A DNA stretch of 64,000 nucleotides. Origin: Polyangiaceae bacterium (GTDB lineage Bacteria; Myxococcota_A; Polyangia; Polyangiales; Polyangiaceae). Made by a program: the position numbers and the translations under genes. The stretch lies in the NCBI GenBank assembly GCA_015075635.1, contig JABTUA010000002.1, forward strand, positions 1,054,001 to 1,118,000. The letters are read 5' to 3'. The notes beneath the pieces were generated by a model. The model saw nothing but the letters and a program-made list of their open reading frames with translations, did no database searches and was not told the DNA's origin. How positions within the stretch are numbered: position 1 is the first letter of the stretch; the number at the start of each line of letters is the position of its first letter. Positions 21,611-31,500 of this stretch are shown piece after piece.

Positions 21611-23236
21611 CTAACACGCGCTCTTGCACACGCCGGAGCAGCACTTGTCGCTGCCCGGACAGTCGCTGTTGCCGCAGCACGCGACGCAGGTGCCGTTGCC
21701 GCAGTCCTTGGAGGTGCCCGGGCACACACAGGTGCTCCCCGCACAGACCTTGCCGCCGGTGCACTTCTTGCCGCAGCCGCCGCAGTGGTTCTGGTCCTTG
21801 GTGGTGTCGGCGCAGAAGTTGTTGCACAGGGTCAATGCTGACGGGCACGCCGGCACGCAGACGCTGTTCGCGCAGCTGGTGCTGCCGCCTTGAGGCGCCG
21901 TGCAGACGTTGGTGCAGCTGCCGCAGTGGTTCTTGTCGGTCTTCAGGTTGAAGCAGTCGAGCCCGCACTTGCTGAACCCGTTGTTGCAGGTGACGTTGCA
22001 GTTGCCGTTGTTGCACACCGGCGAGCCTTGCCCGCTCGCGGGGCCGGGGCACTGCTGGCAGGTCGAGCCGCAGTGGCTCGCGTCGGTCAGCGTGGCGAAG
22101 CACGTCGAGGCGGTCCCGCACAGGGAGTAGGTCTGGTTGCAGGCGAAGCCGCAGTTGCCGCCGGAGCAGCTGGGCGTGGCGTTCTGCGGCGCCGTGCAGG
22201 TCTTGCTGCAAGAACCGCAGGCCGTCACCGTGGTGTTCAGGTTCGTCTCGCAGCCGGTGCTCACCTTGCCGTCGCAGCTGGCCCACCCGGCCTTGCAGCT
22301 GCCGATGGTGCAAGAGCCGCCGCTGCAATCTTGGTTGGCGTTCGGCAGGTTGCACGCGCTGCCGCAGCCGCCGCAGTGGCTCGGGTTCGTGTTGCTGTTC
22401 GTCTCGCAGCCGTTGTCGGCGTTGCCGTCGCAGTTGCGGAACGGCGCGTTGCAGACGATGCCGCACTTGCCGGCGCTGCAGCCGGCGGTGCCGTTGGTGG
22501 AGTTGCACTGCTTGCCGCAGCTGCCGCAGTTGCCCGGATCCGTCGCGACGTTCGTCTCGCAGCCGTTGGCCTCGACGCCGTCGCAGTTCTCCCAGCCGGC
22601 TTCGCAGCTCTTGATCTTGCAGACCTGACCGACGCACTCGTTCACGGCGTGGGCCAGGCTGCAAGCGTTGCCGCAGAACTTGCAGTTCAGGACATCGGTG
22701 TTGCTGTCCACCTCGCAGCCGTTGCTCTTGTCCTTGTCGCAGTCGAGCAGCGTGTCCGGATCGCAGTAGTTGACGATGCAGGTGCCGGCGTCGCAGATCC
22801 AGTTCTGCCCCTTGGTGGCCTTGCAGTCGGTGCCGCAGGTTCCGCAGTTCTGGTGGTCGCCGTCCACGTTCGTCTCGCAGCCGTCCACCGGGTTGCCGTT
22901 GCAGTCCTGCCAGCCGGGATCGCAGGCGTCCACCTGGCACTCGCCGGTCGCAGCGCACTTCGCGGTGGCGTGCGGCAACGGGCAAGGCGTGCAGCCGGTG
23001 CTGTCCGAGCAACCAGTTTGGGGCGTGTTCGCGTCCACGCACTTCAGCTGCCCGCTACCGTCGGGGCACACCTTGGAGCCGGGAAAGCAGCTGGTGCTCA
23101 CACCGCCACCGCCGCCGGTGCCGCCCACGCCGGCGTCCGAGAGGGCCTCCAGCCCACCCTCCTCGGTGATGCTGCAGGCCGCGGCGACGAGCGCCGCCGC
23201 CAGCGCCAGGACCACCGAGGCGAGGGGGCGCCGCAT
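21611..23236 (-). CDS. Cys-rich repeat lipoprotein
   Basis: Encodes 541 residues from ATG 23236; a GTG 36 bp upstream is less suitable because it would lengthen the signal peptide. The signal MRRPLASVVLALAAALVAAAC ends in a lipobox. A short Gly linker follows, then about ten tandem units of 40-50 residues built on C-x-x-GW-x-x-CDG-x(4)-GCETN and NCG-x-CG-x-x-C. More than 60 cysteines are present, presumably paired in the periplasm or at the surface. Similar proteins are common in myxobacteria, and none has a function known to me. The stop lies 1 bp from the end of the convergent anti-sigma gene. Confidence 0.85.
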   Translation of the reverse strand: MRRPLASVVLALAAALVAAACSITEEGGLEALSDAGVGGTGGGGGVSTSCFPGSKVCPDGSGQLKCVDANTPQTGCSDSTGCTPCPLPHATAKCAATGECQVDACDPGWQDCNGNPVDGCETNVDGDHQNCGTCGTDCKATKGQNWICDAGTCIVNYCDPDTLLDCDKDKSNGCEVDSNTDVLNCKFCGNACSLAHAVNECVGQVCKIKSCEAGWENCDGVEANGCETNVATDPGNCGSCGKQCNSTNGTAGCSAGKCGIVCNAPFRNCDGNADNGCETNSNTNPSHCGGCGSACNLPNANQDCSGGSCTIGSCKAGWASCDGKVSTGCETNLNTTVTACGSCSKTCTAPQNATPSCSGGNCGFACNQTYSLCGTASTCFATLTDASHCGSTCQQCPGPASGQGSPVCNNGNCNVTCNNGFSKCGLDCFNLKTDKNHCGSCTNVCTAPQGGSTSCANSVCVPACPSALTLCNNFCADTTKDQNHCGGCGKKCTGGKVCAGSTCVCPGTSKDCGNGTCVACCGNSDCPGSDKCCSGVCKSAC

Positions 23237-23268
23237 GAGAGGAACTCTACACCGGGCGCCAGCCCGGT

Positions 23269-25122
23269 TCACGGAGTCGCGCCGGGCGCGAGCAATTCCT
23301 TCAGGACATCACCAGCATCCAGCTTGCCGGACCCCGGGCCGAGGAGCTTCAGGAGCAGCTTCATCGCGACGTCCACCTCGGGCCCCATCTGCTTTGCCGC
23401 CTCTTCGCCGATCCAGCCGGCCAGGAGCTTGCGCATGTCGGCCTTCCCGAGATCTTCGTCACCGTGAGCCTCTTCGAGCCAGCGCTTGGCGAGGGCGCGC
23501 ACGCGGGCTTCGTGCTCGCCCGTGGCCAGCGCGTCCACGAGCCCTCGCGGCGGCGCCTGCTTGAAGCGATGCCGCGCGACGTAGGCGCGGATCGCGGCGA
23601 AGAACGCCTCGTCGCCCATCACCTTCTGCACCTCGCGGAAGAAGAACGGTCCCTTGCCGTAGACCAACCCCGCGTAAGCGACCTCGCCGGCGAACGCCTC
23701 CACGGGCCGGTCCACCGCGCCGTCCTCGACGCCGAACAGACGCATGGTGTGGTAGTTCGCGAGCACCTCGCGCTCGGCCTCCAGCTTGGCGCGCTCGGGC
23801 CCGTGGCGCTCCGACACGTAGAGCACCGCGCTCCACTGCGCGAAGGACTCGTCCTGGAACGGGTGCTTGCGGGTGTCGCTCCCGACCAGCCCCGGCCACC
23901 ACTGGTGCGCGACCTCGTGGGCGGTGACGAACTCCAGCATGGCGTCCGTCATCTGCTTCATCCCGGCGTCTCCGCCGCCGCCGCCGAGCAGCCCCGCGAG
24001 CACGCCCAGGGGACCTTCGTCGAGCGCCGGGCGGTACAGCATGCTCGCAACGGTCACCAGCCCGCTGAACTCGACGCCGCCGGCGCCGCCGACCAGCGGC
24101 GCCTCGACCACGTCGAGATCCACGTACGGGTAGCGGCCGAAGAGCTTCTCGAAGGTCGCCAGCGACGAGGCAGCGGCGTCCAGCACGCGCTCGCCGGCTT
24201 CCTTGTCGCGCGCGAGGAAGTGGGAGCGCACCTCGACGTCGCCAACCTTGCGGCTCGCCGTCTCGAAGCGCGGGCTGAGCATCAGGGCGAAATCGCGCAC
24301 CAGCGCCGCGACCACCCGAGTCTCGCGCCGCGCGCCGGCCTCGGCCTTCGGCGCCGGCGCGCTCCCGACGGTGGTGCCTGAGCTGACCACCTTCGCGTCC
24401 GCCGGAGCGATCACCTTCGCGCGCACGTGGCTCAGCCCGTCGGCGCCCAGATCGCCCATCTGCGACGCGTCCGTCTTCTCCCATTTCCCGTCGCGGAAGC
24501 GGCCGAGCACCGCGTAGAAGCTGGCCAGCGACGCGATCTCTTCGCCGCGGGAGAGCAAGCCGTAGTCGCCGGCGCCCTTGCCGCTCTTCAGCCGCTCGAG
24601 CGACTCGAGGCCCTGCGCCAGCATGCTGGTCCGACCGGGCTCGATGGCGCGGAGCTCCGCGCTGAGGGCGAGCGCGAGCTTCACGCGCTCGCCCGGACCA
24701 AGGGGCTTGTCGAGCTTCGCCACCACCACGCTGGGGCTCGGCGTGCTCACGCTGCAGGCCGGACCCTCGGAGCACGCCCCCTTGCCGACCTTCACGGGCG
24801 GCGCGTCGCCGACCGCGTTGATGTAGACCCGCAGCACCAGCTCGTCGAGGGGCACGCCGAAACCGTTGGTGAAGTGGAGCGTCTCGGTGACCTGAGCGCG
24901 CCCCAGATCGTCCGACAGGTCCAGCTCGAGCTCGTAGAGCGGCAGCTCGTTCAGCGCCTTCACTCCGGCGCTCCGGGCTGCACCGGCGCGTTCCTCGCTG
25001 CGCAGCGACTCGGCGAGGGTTGCCGCGTCGTACCAGGTCTTGGCGGCGGGGAGCTCGCTCTTCTTGCAGCCGGTGGCGAAGGCGAGGCCGAGCGCGAGCA
25101 GGGCCAGGCGAGCAGGGCTCAT
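23269..25122 (-). CDS. M1-family metallopeptidase lipoprotein
   Basis: Encodes 617 residues. The signal MSPARLALLALGLAFATGC ends in a lipobox followed by Lys-Lys. An N-terminal beta domain (about 60-300) precedes the gluzincin catalytic domain: VTAHEVAHQWW gives the HExxH zinc ligands near residue 400, with the third ligand Glu 19 residues further on in HPFQDESFAQW. GGVEFSGLV stands where M1 enzymes have the GAMEN exopeptidase loop. It should cleave peptides in the periplasm or at the surface. It is downstream of mlaD by 7 bp in the same transcription direction. Confidence 0.88.
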   Translation of the reverse strand: MSPARLALLALGLAFATGCKKSELPAAKTWYDAATLAESLRSEERAGAARSAGVKALNELPLYELELDLSDDLGRAQVTETLHFTNGFGVPLDELVLRVYINAVGDAPPVKVGKGACSEGPACSVSTPSPSVVVAKLDKPLGPGERVKLALALSAELRAIEPGRTSMLAQGLESLERLKSGKGAGDYGLLSRGEEIASLASFYAVLGRFRDGKWEKTDASQMGDLGADGLSHVRAKVIAPADAKVVSSGTTVGSAPAPKAEAGARRETRVVAALVRDFALMLSPRFETASRKVGDVEVRSHFLARDKEAGERVLDAAASSLATFEKLFGRYPYVDLDVVEAPLVGGAGGVEFSGLVTVASMLYRPALDEGPLGVLAGLLGGGGGDAGMKQMTDAMLEFVTAHEVAHQWWPGLVGSDTRKHPFQDESFAQWSAVLYVSERHGPERAKLEAEREVLANYHTMRLFGVEDGAVDRPVEAFAGEVAYAGLVYGKGPFFFREVQKVMGDEAFFAAIRAYVARHRFKQAPPRGLVDALATGEHEARVRALAKRWLEEAHGDEDLGKADMRKLLAGWIGEEAAKQMGPEVDVAMKLLLKLLGPGSGKLDAGDVLKELLAPGATP

Positions 25123-25129
25123 CGGCCCT

Positions 25130-26296
25130 TCACTCACCTTTGCTCGAAGCGCGGGCGTCGGCAGGCGGCGCCGGCTTCGGCGCGGGCGCGCCGGGGTCCT
25201 TGACCTCGACCTTGGGACGGGTCTCGTCTTGCTTGATGCTGTAGCGAACCAGGGCACGCACCGCCTTGTTCCGCTCGACGTTGCCGAGCACCATCTTGAT
25301 GTCCTCGTAGACGCTCGGGTCCACGAGCAGCGCGCCCACGGTGCCCTTGCCCGCGCGCACGCCGGCGACGATCTGGCGCAGATCTCGGCTCATCACGTTC
25401 AGGTTGCTCATCAGCTCCTGCGACTTGTCGTCGCCGTAGATCAGGCTCTTGGCCGGGCCGTTGCCCTCGCGGATCCCCTTGAGCGTGAGAGCCAGCTCCT
25501 CCGCGGCGTTGCCGAACGAGGTCACCGTCTTGGTCGGCGCGTCGCCGTAGACCACGTCGTGCGCGAAGCCGGGGCCGGCCTGCACGCGGTTCACGATGGC
25601 GTTCACGCCGCGTAGGGTCTGATTGAGCTCCGCGGTCGTCTTCTCCAGGTTGGTGAGCGTGCGCGACAGCTTCTCTGCCTCGGCAGGGTCCTTCAACAGC
25701 CTCGCCGCGTAGCCGTTGCCCTCGTCGAGCGACTTCAGGATGCTGTTGAGCGAGCGCGCGGTGCCCTTCACGTCCTCGGTGAAGCGCTCCTCGGCCATGA
25801 CGCCGGTGGTCTTCTCCAGGTTGCCCATCACGCTCTCGGCCTTGGCGCTGATGTTGGCGACCTGTCCCATCATGTCGCCCAGGTCCTTGGCGGTCTTGGT
25901 CGGCACCACCCCGCCCGCCACGATGCGCTCCGCCCCAGCTGATCCGGCCTTGAGCGTCACCATCTTGTCGCCGAGCAGGCCCTTGTTGTCGATCATGACC
26001 CAGCTGTCGGCTCGGATGCGGCGCGCCTCGTCCTTCACCACGGTGAAGCTCACGTACAGCTTCAGGTCGTCCGGGTCGTCGGAGTAGCGCACGTCCGACA
26101 CCGCGCCCACGTCCACGCCGCCCATGCGCACGGTGGATCCCCGCTTCAGGCCCTGCACGTCGTCGAAGACCGCACGGTAGGTGTCCTTGCGCTCGAAGGC
26201 CTGCCGCTCGTCTCCAATCAAGAAGATGACGAGGCCGAAGACGGTCATGCCCACGAGCACGAACAGTCCGACCTTGATCTCGCGCTTGAGGGACAT
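25130..26296 (-). CDS. mlaD: MlaD-like MCE-domain lipid-transport protein
   Basis: Encodes 388 residues from ATG 26296 (MSLKREIKVGLFVLVGMTVF). One N-terminal helix (about 9-29) anchors the protein. The MCE domain (about 38-120) has YRAVFDDVQGLKRGSTVRMG and GVDVGAVSDVRY. A long helical region with heptad-like spacing follows (about 130-340), as in MCE proteins that build a lipid conduit to the outer membrane. The C-terminus is Pro/Lys-rich. It lies next to mlaF, the cognate ATPase. The length is greater than E. coli MlaD (about 183 residues), closer to longer MCE proteins. Confidence 0.92.
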   Translation of the reverse strand: MSLKREIKVGLFVLVGMTVFGLVIFLIGDERQAFERKDTYRAVFDDVQGLKRGSTVRMGGVDVGAVSDVRYSDDPDDLKLYVSFTVVKDEARRIRADSWVMIDNKGLLGDKMVTLKAGSAGAERIVAGGVVPTKTAKDLGDMMGQVANISAKAESVMGNLEKTTGVMAEERFTEDVKGTARSLNSILKSLDEGNGYAARLLKDPAEAEKLSRTLTNLEKTTAELNQTLRGVNAIVNRVQAGPGFAHDVVYGDAPTKTVTSFGNAAEELALTLKGIREGNGPAKSLIYGDDKSQELMSNLNVMSRDLRQIVAGVRAGKGTVGALLVDPSVYEDIKMVLGNVERNKAVRALVRYSIKQDETRPKVEVKDPGAPAPKPAPPADARASSKGE

Positions 26297-26389
26297 AGGG
26301 CGGGTCCGAAAGTCTAGTACCAGGAAGGGAACGCGGAAAGGCACCGCCCCGAACGGGCGCCGAACCGCGGGCCGGGGCCGTCTAGGCCT

Positions 26390-27196
26390 TCAGCCCGTGC
26401 TGAGCAGCGCCTCGACGGACTCCTTGACCGGCGCCCGCCCTTCGATGAAGTCGTGCACGCGCGGATCGGTCGAGGCCCGGAACTCGGCGACCGGTCCCTG
26501 ACAGATGACCGTGCCGGAGTGCACCATCGCCATGCGGTCGCTGATGGTGAAGGCGCTCTTCATGTCGTGGGTCACCACGATGCTGGTGAAGTGCAGCTTC
26601 TCCTGTAGGCCCATGATCATGTGGTTCACGCGCGCAGTGTTGATGGGGTCGAGCCCCGTGGTCGGCTCGTCGTAGAGCACGACCTCGGGCTGCACGGCGA
26701 TGGCCCGGGCCAACCCGACGCGTTTGCGCATCCCGCCCGACAGATCGGCGGGCCGCATCTCCTCGACGCCGGGGAGCCCCACCAGGCCGAGCGCCCAGTG
26801 CACGCGCTCCTTGATCTCGGCCTTGCTCATCTTCTCGCGGTAGTGTTCCTCGAGCCCGTAGGCGACGTTCTCGCCGACGCTCAGCGAGTCGAACAAGGCG
26901 CCGCTCTGGAACAGCATCGCGATGCGCTGCCGCACTCTCGACAGCTCGTCTTCGCTCATCTTGGTGATCTCTTGCCCGTTGAAGGTGATGCTGCCGCGGT
27001 CGGCGGTCAGGAGGCCGATCAGGAGCTTCAACATCACGCTCTTGCCGACGCCGGAGCCGCCGACGATGGTGATCACCTCGCCGCGGTACACGTCCAGGTC
27101 GAGCCCGCGGTACACGACCTTCTGACCGAAGGCCTTGCACACGCCGCGAAACGAGATGAGCGGCGTGACCTCGCGGATGACGGGTTCTTGCTGCAC
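26390..27196 (-). CDS. mlaF: MlaF-like ABC-transporter ATPase
   Basis: Encodes 268 residues from a GTG at 27196; no good ribosome-binding site is seen, so the start is tentative. It contains Walker A GGSGVGKS, the signature LSGGMRKRVGLARAI, Walker B VVLYDEPTTGLDP and the switch VVTHDM. It should power phospholipid transport across the envelope with an MlaE permease and the adjacent MlaD. No mlaE gene is found in the window. It is 93 bp upstream of mlaD and divergent from the gene at 27257 across 60 bp. Confidence 0.93.
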   Translation of the reverse strand: MQQEPVIREVTPLISFRGVCKAFGQKVVYRGLDLDVYRGEVITIVGGSGVGKSVMLKLLIGLLTADRGSITFNGQEITKMSEDELSRVRQRIAMLFQSGALFDSLSVGENVAYGLEEHYREKMSKAEIKERVHWALGLVGLPGVEEMRPADLSGGMRKRVGLARAIAVQPEVVLYDEPTTGLDPINTARVNHMIMGLQEKLHFTSIVVTHDMKSAFTISDRMAMVHSGTVICQGPVAEFRASTDPRVHDFIEGRAPVKESVEALLSTG

Positions 27197-27256
27197 CAGG
27201 CGTGGAAGCGTAGCGCCCCACCCGGGCAGCGTCAGCCGTGGCATGCTCTGAAGCGC

Positions 27257-28393
27257 ATGCCCGCGCGGATCCAGCGCAGGAACCGATGTCTGCCGATGCT
27301 CGCGGCGCTCGTGCTCCTGGGCTGCGCCGACGACGCCTGGGTGCCCGTCGTCGCGGCGGAGACCTGGCCGGAGGCGGACGCGATGTTTCGAAGCGATCCA
27401 CGCTGGCTCGGCGGCGACGGCGCGCTCTCGATTCCGCTCGGAGGGGACCGCATCCTCTGGCTCTTCGGCGACAGCTTCGTCGCCACCAGCGACAAGGGAG
27501 ATCGGCACGAGTCGGAGATGGTCAGGAACACGGTGGCGATCCAGATCGGGACGGATCCGACCTCGGCCACCCTGAGCTTCGCGTGGCGCACCGATCCCGA
27601 CGGCTCTCCGGCGCCGTTCTTCTCCGATCAAGGCGACGAGTGGCACTGGCCGGCCCACGGCGCTCGCTTGCCGGGCGGTCCGCTCTTCGTGTTCCTCGCC
27701 GCACAACGCGCGACGCCGGGCCAGGGCCTCGGCTTCACCGAGGCCGGCTGGCGCCTGGTGACGATCGACAACCCCGACGACGAGCCGCTGGCGTGGCAGC
27801 TGAGCTGGCGCGACGGACCCGAGCTCGCCGCCGATCCCACGGCGACGCTGGGCACCGCGGTCGTGCTCGAAGGGTCGCACGTGTACGCGACTGCGAGCGC
27901 GCGGGGCTCTGCACACGCCGGCTGGCTGGCGCGATTTGCAACATCCGACCTCGCGGCCGGGCCGCTCGAGCCCGAGTGGTGGGCGGGGCCGTCGCTCGGA
28001 TGGGCGCGAGCAAATCAGCTGGAAAACCAGGCTCCCAGCCAGATCATGAGCGACGTCGGCTCGGAGTGCTCGCTGCACTTCGAGCCCCGGGTCGGCTCCC
28101 ACCTCCACGTCGCGAGCCGCGGCTTCGGCGCGACGACCATCGCGGTGCGCAGCTCGAAGCAGCTCACCGGTCCCTGGTCTCCCCAAGAGGACGTGATGAC
28201 ACCGCCGGAGTCGCGCGAGAGCGACGCCTTCGTGTACGCGGCGAAGGCGCACCCCGTGCTCGACACCGGGCATTCCGACGGTCTCGCGGTCACTTACGCG
28301 ACCAACGCGTTCGATTTCGAGGCGCTGTTCACGCCTCTTGGACAAGAGCAGCTGTACTGGCCGCGCTTCGTGCGACTCACGCTGTCGCGTTAG
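27257..28393 (+). CDS. Secreted lipoprotein, DUF4185/propeller-like
   Basis: Encodes 378 residues. The N-terminus (MPARIQRRNRCLPMLAALVLLGC) is a lipoprotein signal with lipobox LLGC followed by Ala-Asp. The mature part contains ILWLFGDSFVATSDKGDR, RNTVAIQIGTD and repeated W/F-rich beta strands such as WLARFATSDLAAGPLEP. LWLFGDS followed by an RN pair is typical, in my recollection, of DUF4185-like five-bladed propellers related to glycoside hydrolases; no catalytic assignment is possible. It is divergent from mlaF. Confidence 0.78.
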   Translation: MPARIQRRNRCLPMLAALVLLGCADDAWVPVVAAETWPEADAMFRSDPRWLGGDGALSIPLGGDRILWLFGDSFVATSDKGDRHESEMVRNTVAIQIGTDPTSATLSFAWRTDPDGSPAPFFSDQGDEWHWPAHGARLPGGPLFVFLAAQRATPGQGLGFTEAGWRLVTIDNPDDEPLAWQLSWRDGPELAADPTATLGTAVVLEGSHVYATASARGSAHAGWLARFATSDLAAGPLEPEWWAGPSLGWARANQLENQAPSQIMSDVGSECSLHFEPRVGSHLHVASRGFGATTIAVRSSKQLTGPWSPQEDVMTPPESRESDAFVYAAKAHPVLDTGHSDGLAVTYATNAFDFEALFTPLGQEQLYWPRFVRLTLSR

Positions 28394-28405
28394 AGGTGTT
28401 GCAAA

Positions 28406-28460
28406 AAGTGACTACGTCGAACCCAACGCTGGCGTGGGCGGAAAGACAAGTGACTACGTC
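28406..28460 (+). promoter_or_regulatory. Two 13-bp direct repeats, candidate operator
   Basis: The sequence AAGTGACTACGTC occurs exactly at 28406-28418 and 28448-28460, so the copies are 42 bp apart (four helical turns). The second copy runs into CACGTG, a perfect palindrome. The pair lies in the AT-richer 162-bp gap upstream of the giant lipoprotein gene, about 95-150 bp before its ATG. This geometry fits two activator or repressor dimers bound on one face of the DNA. The binding protein is unknown. Confidence 0.45.
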
Positions 28461-28555
28461 ACGTGATTTCGAGCATGACGCCCGTCGCTTTGCGGACGCA
28501 ATCGATTGAATCCGAATTGCCCGCCGTGTTATCGAGCGCGGTTGGAGGTTTCTAA

Positions 28556-31500
28556 ATGAAACTGAGATTGTGGACGGCACATGGGCTGAAGAAGCTCGCC
28601 GCCCTATCGCTCGCAGCCACGCTTGGGGTTGGGGGAACGGTAGGTTGCGGTGGGGATGACGAAGGCAGCGGGGGCTCCGGGGGCGGCAAAGGCGGAACCG
28701 GTGGAACCGGCGGCGGCGGAACCGGCGGCGGTGGAACCGGCGGCGGTGGAACCGGCGGCGGTGGAACCGGCGGCGTGTCCGGCGGCGGCGGAACCGGCGC
28801 TACCGGTGGCGTAGCCGGCGGCGGCGGAACCGGCGGCGGCGGAACCGGCGGCGTAGCCGGCGGCGGAACCGGCGGCGGCGGAACCGGCGGCACCGGTGGC
28901 GGCCAGCTCCAGCCCTGCGACACCCCGACGTTCGCGCCCCCGGCGGGCACGTACACCAGCGCGCAGAGCGTCACCATCTCGACGACTACGTCCGGCGCGA
29001 CGATCTACTACACCACGGACGGAACGAACCCGAACAAGAACAGCGTCGTCTACAGCGCGCCGCTCGCCATCACGCAGGACACCACGCTCCGCGCCATGTG
29101 CGACGCGCCCGGCTTCTCCGACTCGCTCGTCGGCGTAGCCATCTACGACATCAACATTCCGGTCGGCGACGTGGATCCGCCTACGTTCAACCCGGCGGCG
29201 GGCACGCAGAACAACGACTTCCTGCTCTCGCTCACCAGCAAGACGCCGGCGGCGACGATTTGCTTCACACTCGATGGCTCGACTCCGGTCTGCACGAACG
29301 GCGTCTGCCAGGGCACGTCTCAGACGTACAACTCGCAGACCCAGGTACCGATCAACGGCAACGTGACCAACGCCAACACCGGCGAGGTCACGGTGACCGC
29401 CATCGCGTGCAAGGCGGGCGGTGCGAAGGACGGCGTCACGCCGGCCCAGAAGTACACCCTGAAGGTCGCGACGCCTCAGCTCAATACGCCGGCGCCGGGG
29501 GACTACGACTACGTGACCACCCCGACCGGCAACGATCAGAGCCCGCTGCTCTCTTCGGCGACCAACGGCGCGGTCACCGGGCGCTTCACCACCGCTCCGG
29601 CGGCGGCCCCGACCTGCGTCAGCGGCCAGCTGGTCAACGGCGGCAACAACCTGCCGACCAACTGGGCGTTCGACTCCAAGACCGGTAACAAGAAGTGGTC
29701 CTTCGTCGCCTGCAAGGCTGGCTACCTGGGCTCCGATGCCTACACGGCGGAGTACAAGTACAAGCTCAACGCGCCGACCCACGACAAGGCCACGGGCACC
29801 TACACCAACACCGTGACCGTCAACATCGCGCACGCCGCCAACGCCGGCGCCAGCGGGGCCTACACCTGCACCACCATGGACGGCACGGCGCCGACCTGTG
29901 GCGCGTCCAGCAGCTGCGGCGGCACGGGCACCAAGAACGCCACGTCGATCAACGTCACCAAGACGGGCACCAACGTGCGCAGCGTCGCCTGCGGCCCTGC
30001 CTTCGAGGTCTCCGACGAGGCGAGCACCACCTACACGCTCCAGCTGAACAAGCCGGTGTTCTCGCCCCCGACCGGCACCCCGGTCAACGCCAACGGCACG
30101 CTCAACGTCGACATCGACCCGGGCGCGGGCGCCGTGCCGGACTTCATCTGCTACTCGACGACCGCTGCGGTGCCGGACTGCACCTGCACGGCCTCGGGGC
30201 TGACCAAGGCACTCCCGTCCGGGTGGGCCACGGTCAACGTCTCGGCGGGCACCACCATCAACGCGATGGCCTGCAAGGCGGACTACCTGAGCGCGTCGGA
30301 TAGCGCCACGTACCAGGCGGCGAACAAGATGGCCAACCCGACCATCACGCCCGGCACCGGCACGCTGAACAACAACGTGAACGTCACGTTCGAGAACAAC
30401 GACACCACTCAGGGCGCCATCATCTGCTACACCACCGACGGCAGTGACCCGGGCTGCACCGGCACCTGCGTCACCGTGGCCAAGGCCGGCGCGGGCGACT
30501 CGGCGACGGTCAACAACCTGGCCACGCAGACCAACGCCACCATCAAGGCGCGGGCCTGCGACTCGGCGAGCCCCGACGTGAAGACGAACTCCGACGTCGT
30601 GACGGTGCTGTACACGCTCAAGGTCGCCACGCCGACGCTGAACAACGGCATCCCGGCGCCCGGCAGCGTGCCCATCGGCACCAACATCGCGTGGGACTCG
30701 GCCACGTCGACGACCACCAGCTACTACACCACGGACGGCAGCACCCCGGACTGCACCGGTGGCTCGGGCGTGTTCGGCAAGTCGGTCACGATCCTGAACC
30801 CGGCGCAGACCACCATCAAGGCCATCTCGTGCCGGCCGAACTTCATCCCCTCGGACGTCGCCACGTTCACCTACTCGTACTTCGTTCAGACGCCGGTGCT
30901 CTCGCAGGCCACGGCCACGCTGAACGACTACTTCACTCTGGGTGTCACCAACGCGCCGTCCAGCCTCGTTCCGTCGAACAAGTTCTGCTACACCACCGAC
31001 GGCTCGAACCCGAGCTGCACCGGTGGGGTGTGTGGCTTCGGCTCGTTGTCTGCGGGCTGCACCTCGACCTCGTGCAGCATCAACGTGACCAAGACCGAAA
31101 CGGTCAAGGTCATCGCCTGCAACGCGACCGGCCTGCCGAGCTCGGCCCAGGCGTCCGGCACCTATACGCTGAACGTCGGCCCCATCGCTTGGACGCCGGA
31201 TCCGACGAACCCGTTCTCGACGCCGCAGAGCGTGTCGTTCGTTCCGAACCCGGTCCCGACCGGGCTCGCGACCGGCTACACCGCCTGCTGGGCGAAGGGC
31301 ACCGCGAGCATCCCGCCGCAGCCGAACACCTGCGCGGGGCTCGAGGCCTACCTCGAGGCGAACTCCGGCAACAACGCCTGGACCTGCGCGTTCCAGACCA
31401 CTGGTGCAGCAAACTCGCTGGGGACGATCTCCACGACGACCACGGTTCACGCCGTGGCCTGCAAGGAGGGCATGACCTGGTCGACGAGCACGAAGATCTA

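Noticed and set aside
21611..23236. Annotation of Cys-rich repeat proteins as a metabolic enzyme, such as tryptophan synthase subunit, which automated pipelines sometimes give
   Set aside because: There is no TIM barrel or enzyme motif; the sequence consists only of a lipoprotein signal and cysteine repeats.
28667..28903. Regular short repeats that could suggest a CRISPR array
   Set aside because: Units are 15 bp without spacers, and translate in frame as a Gly/Thr linker.
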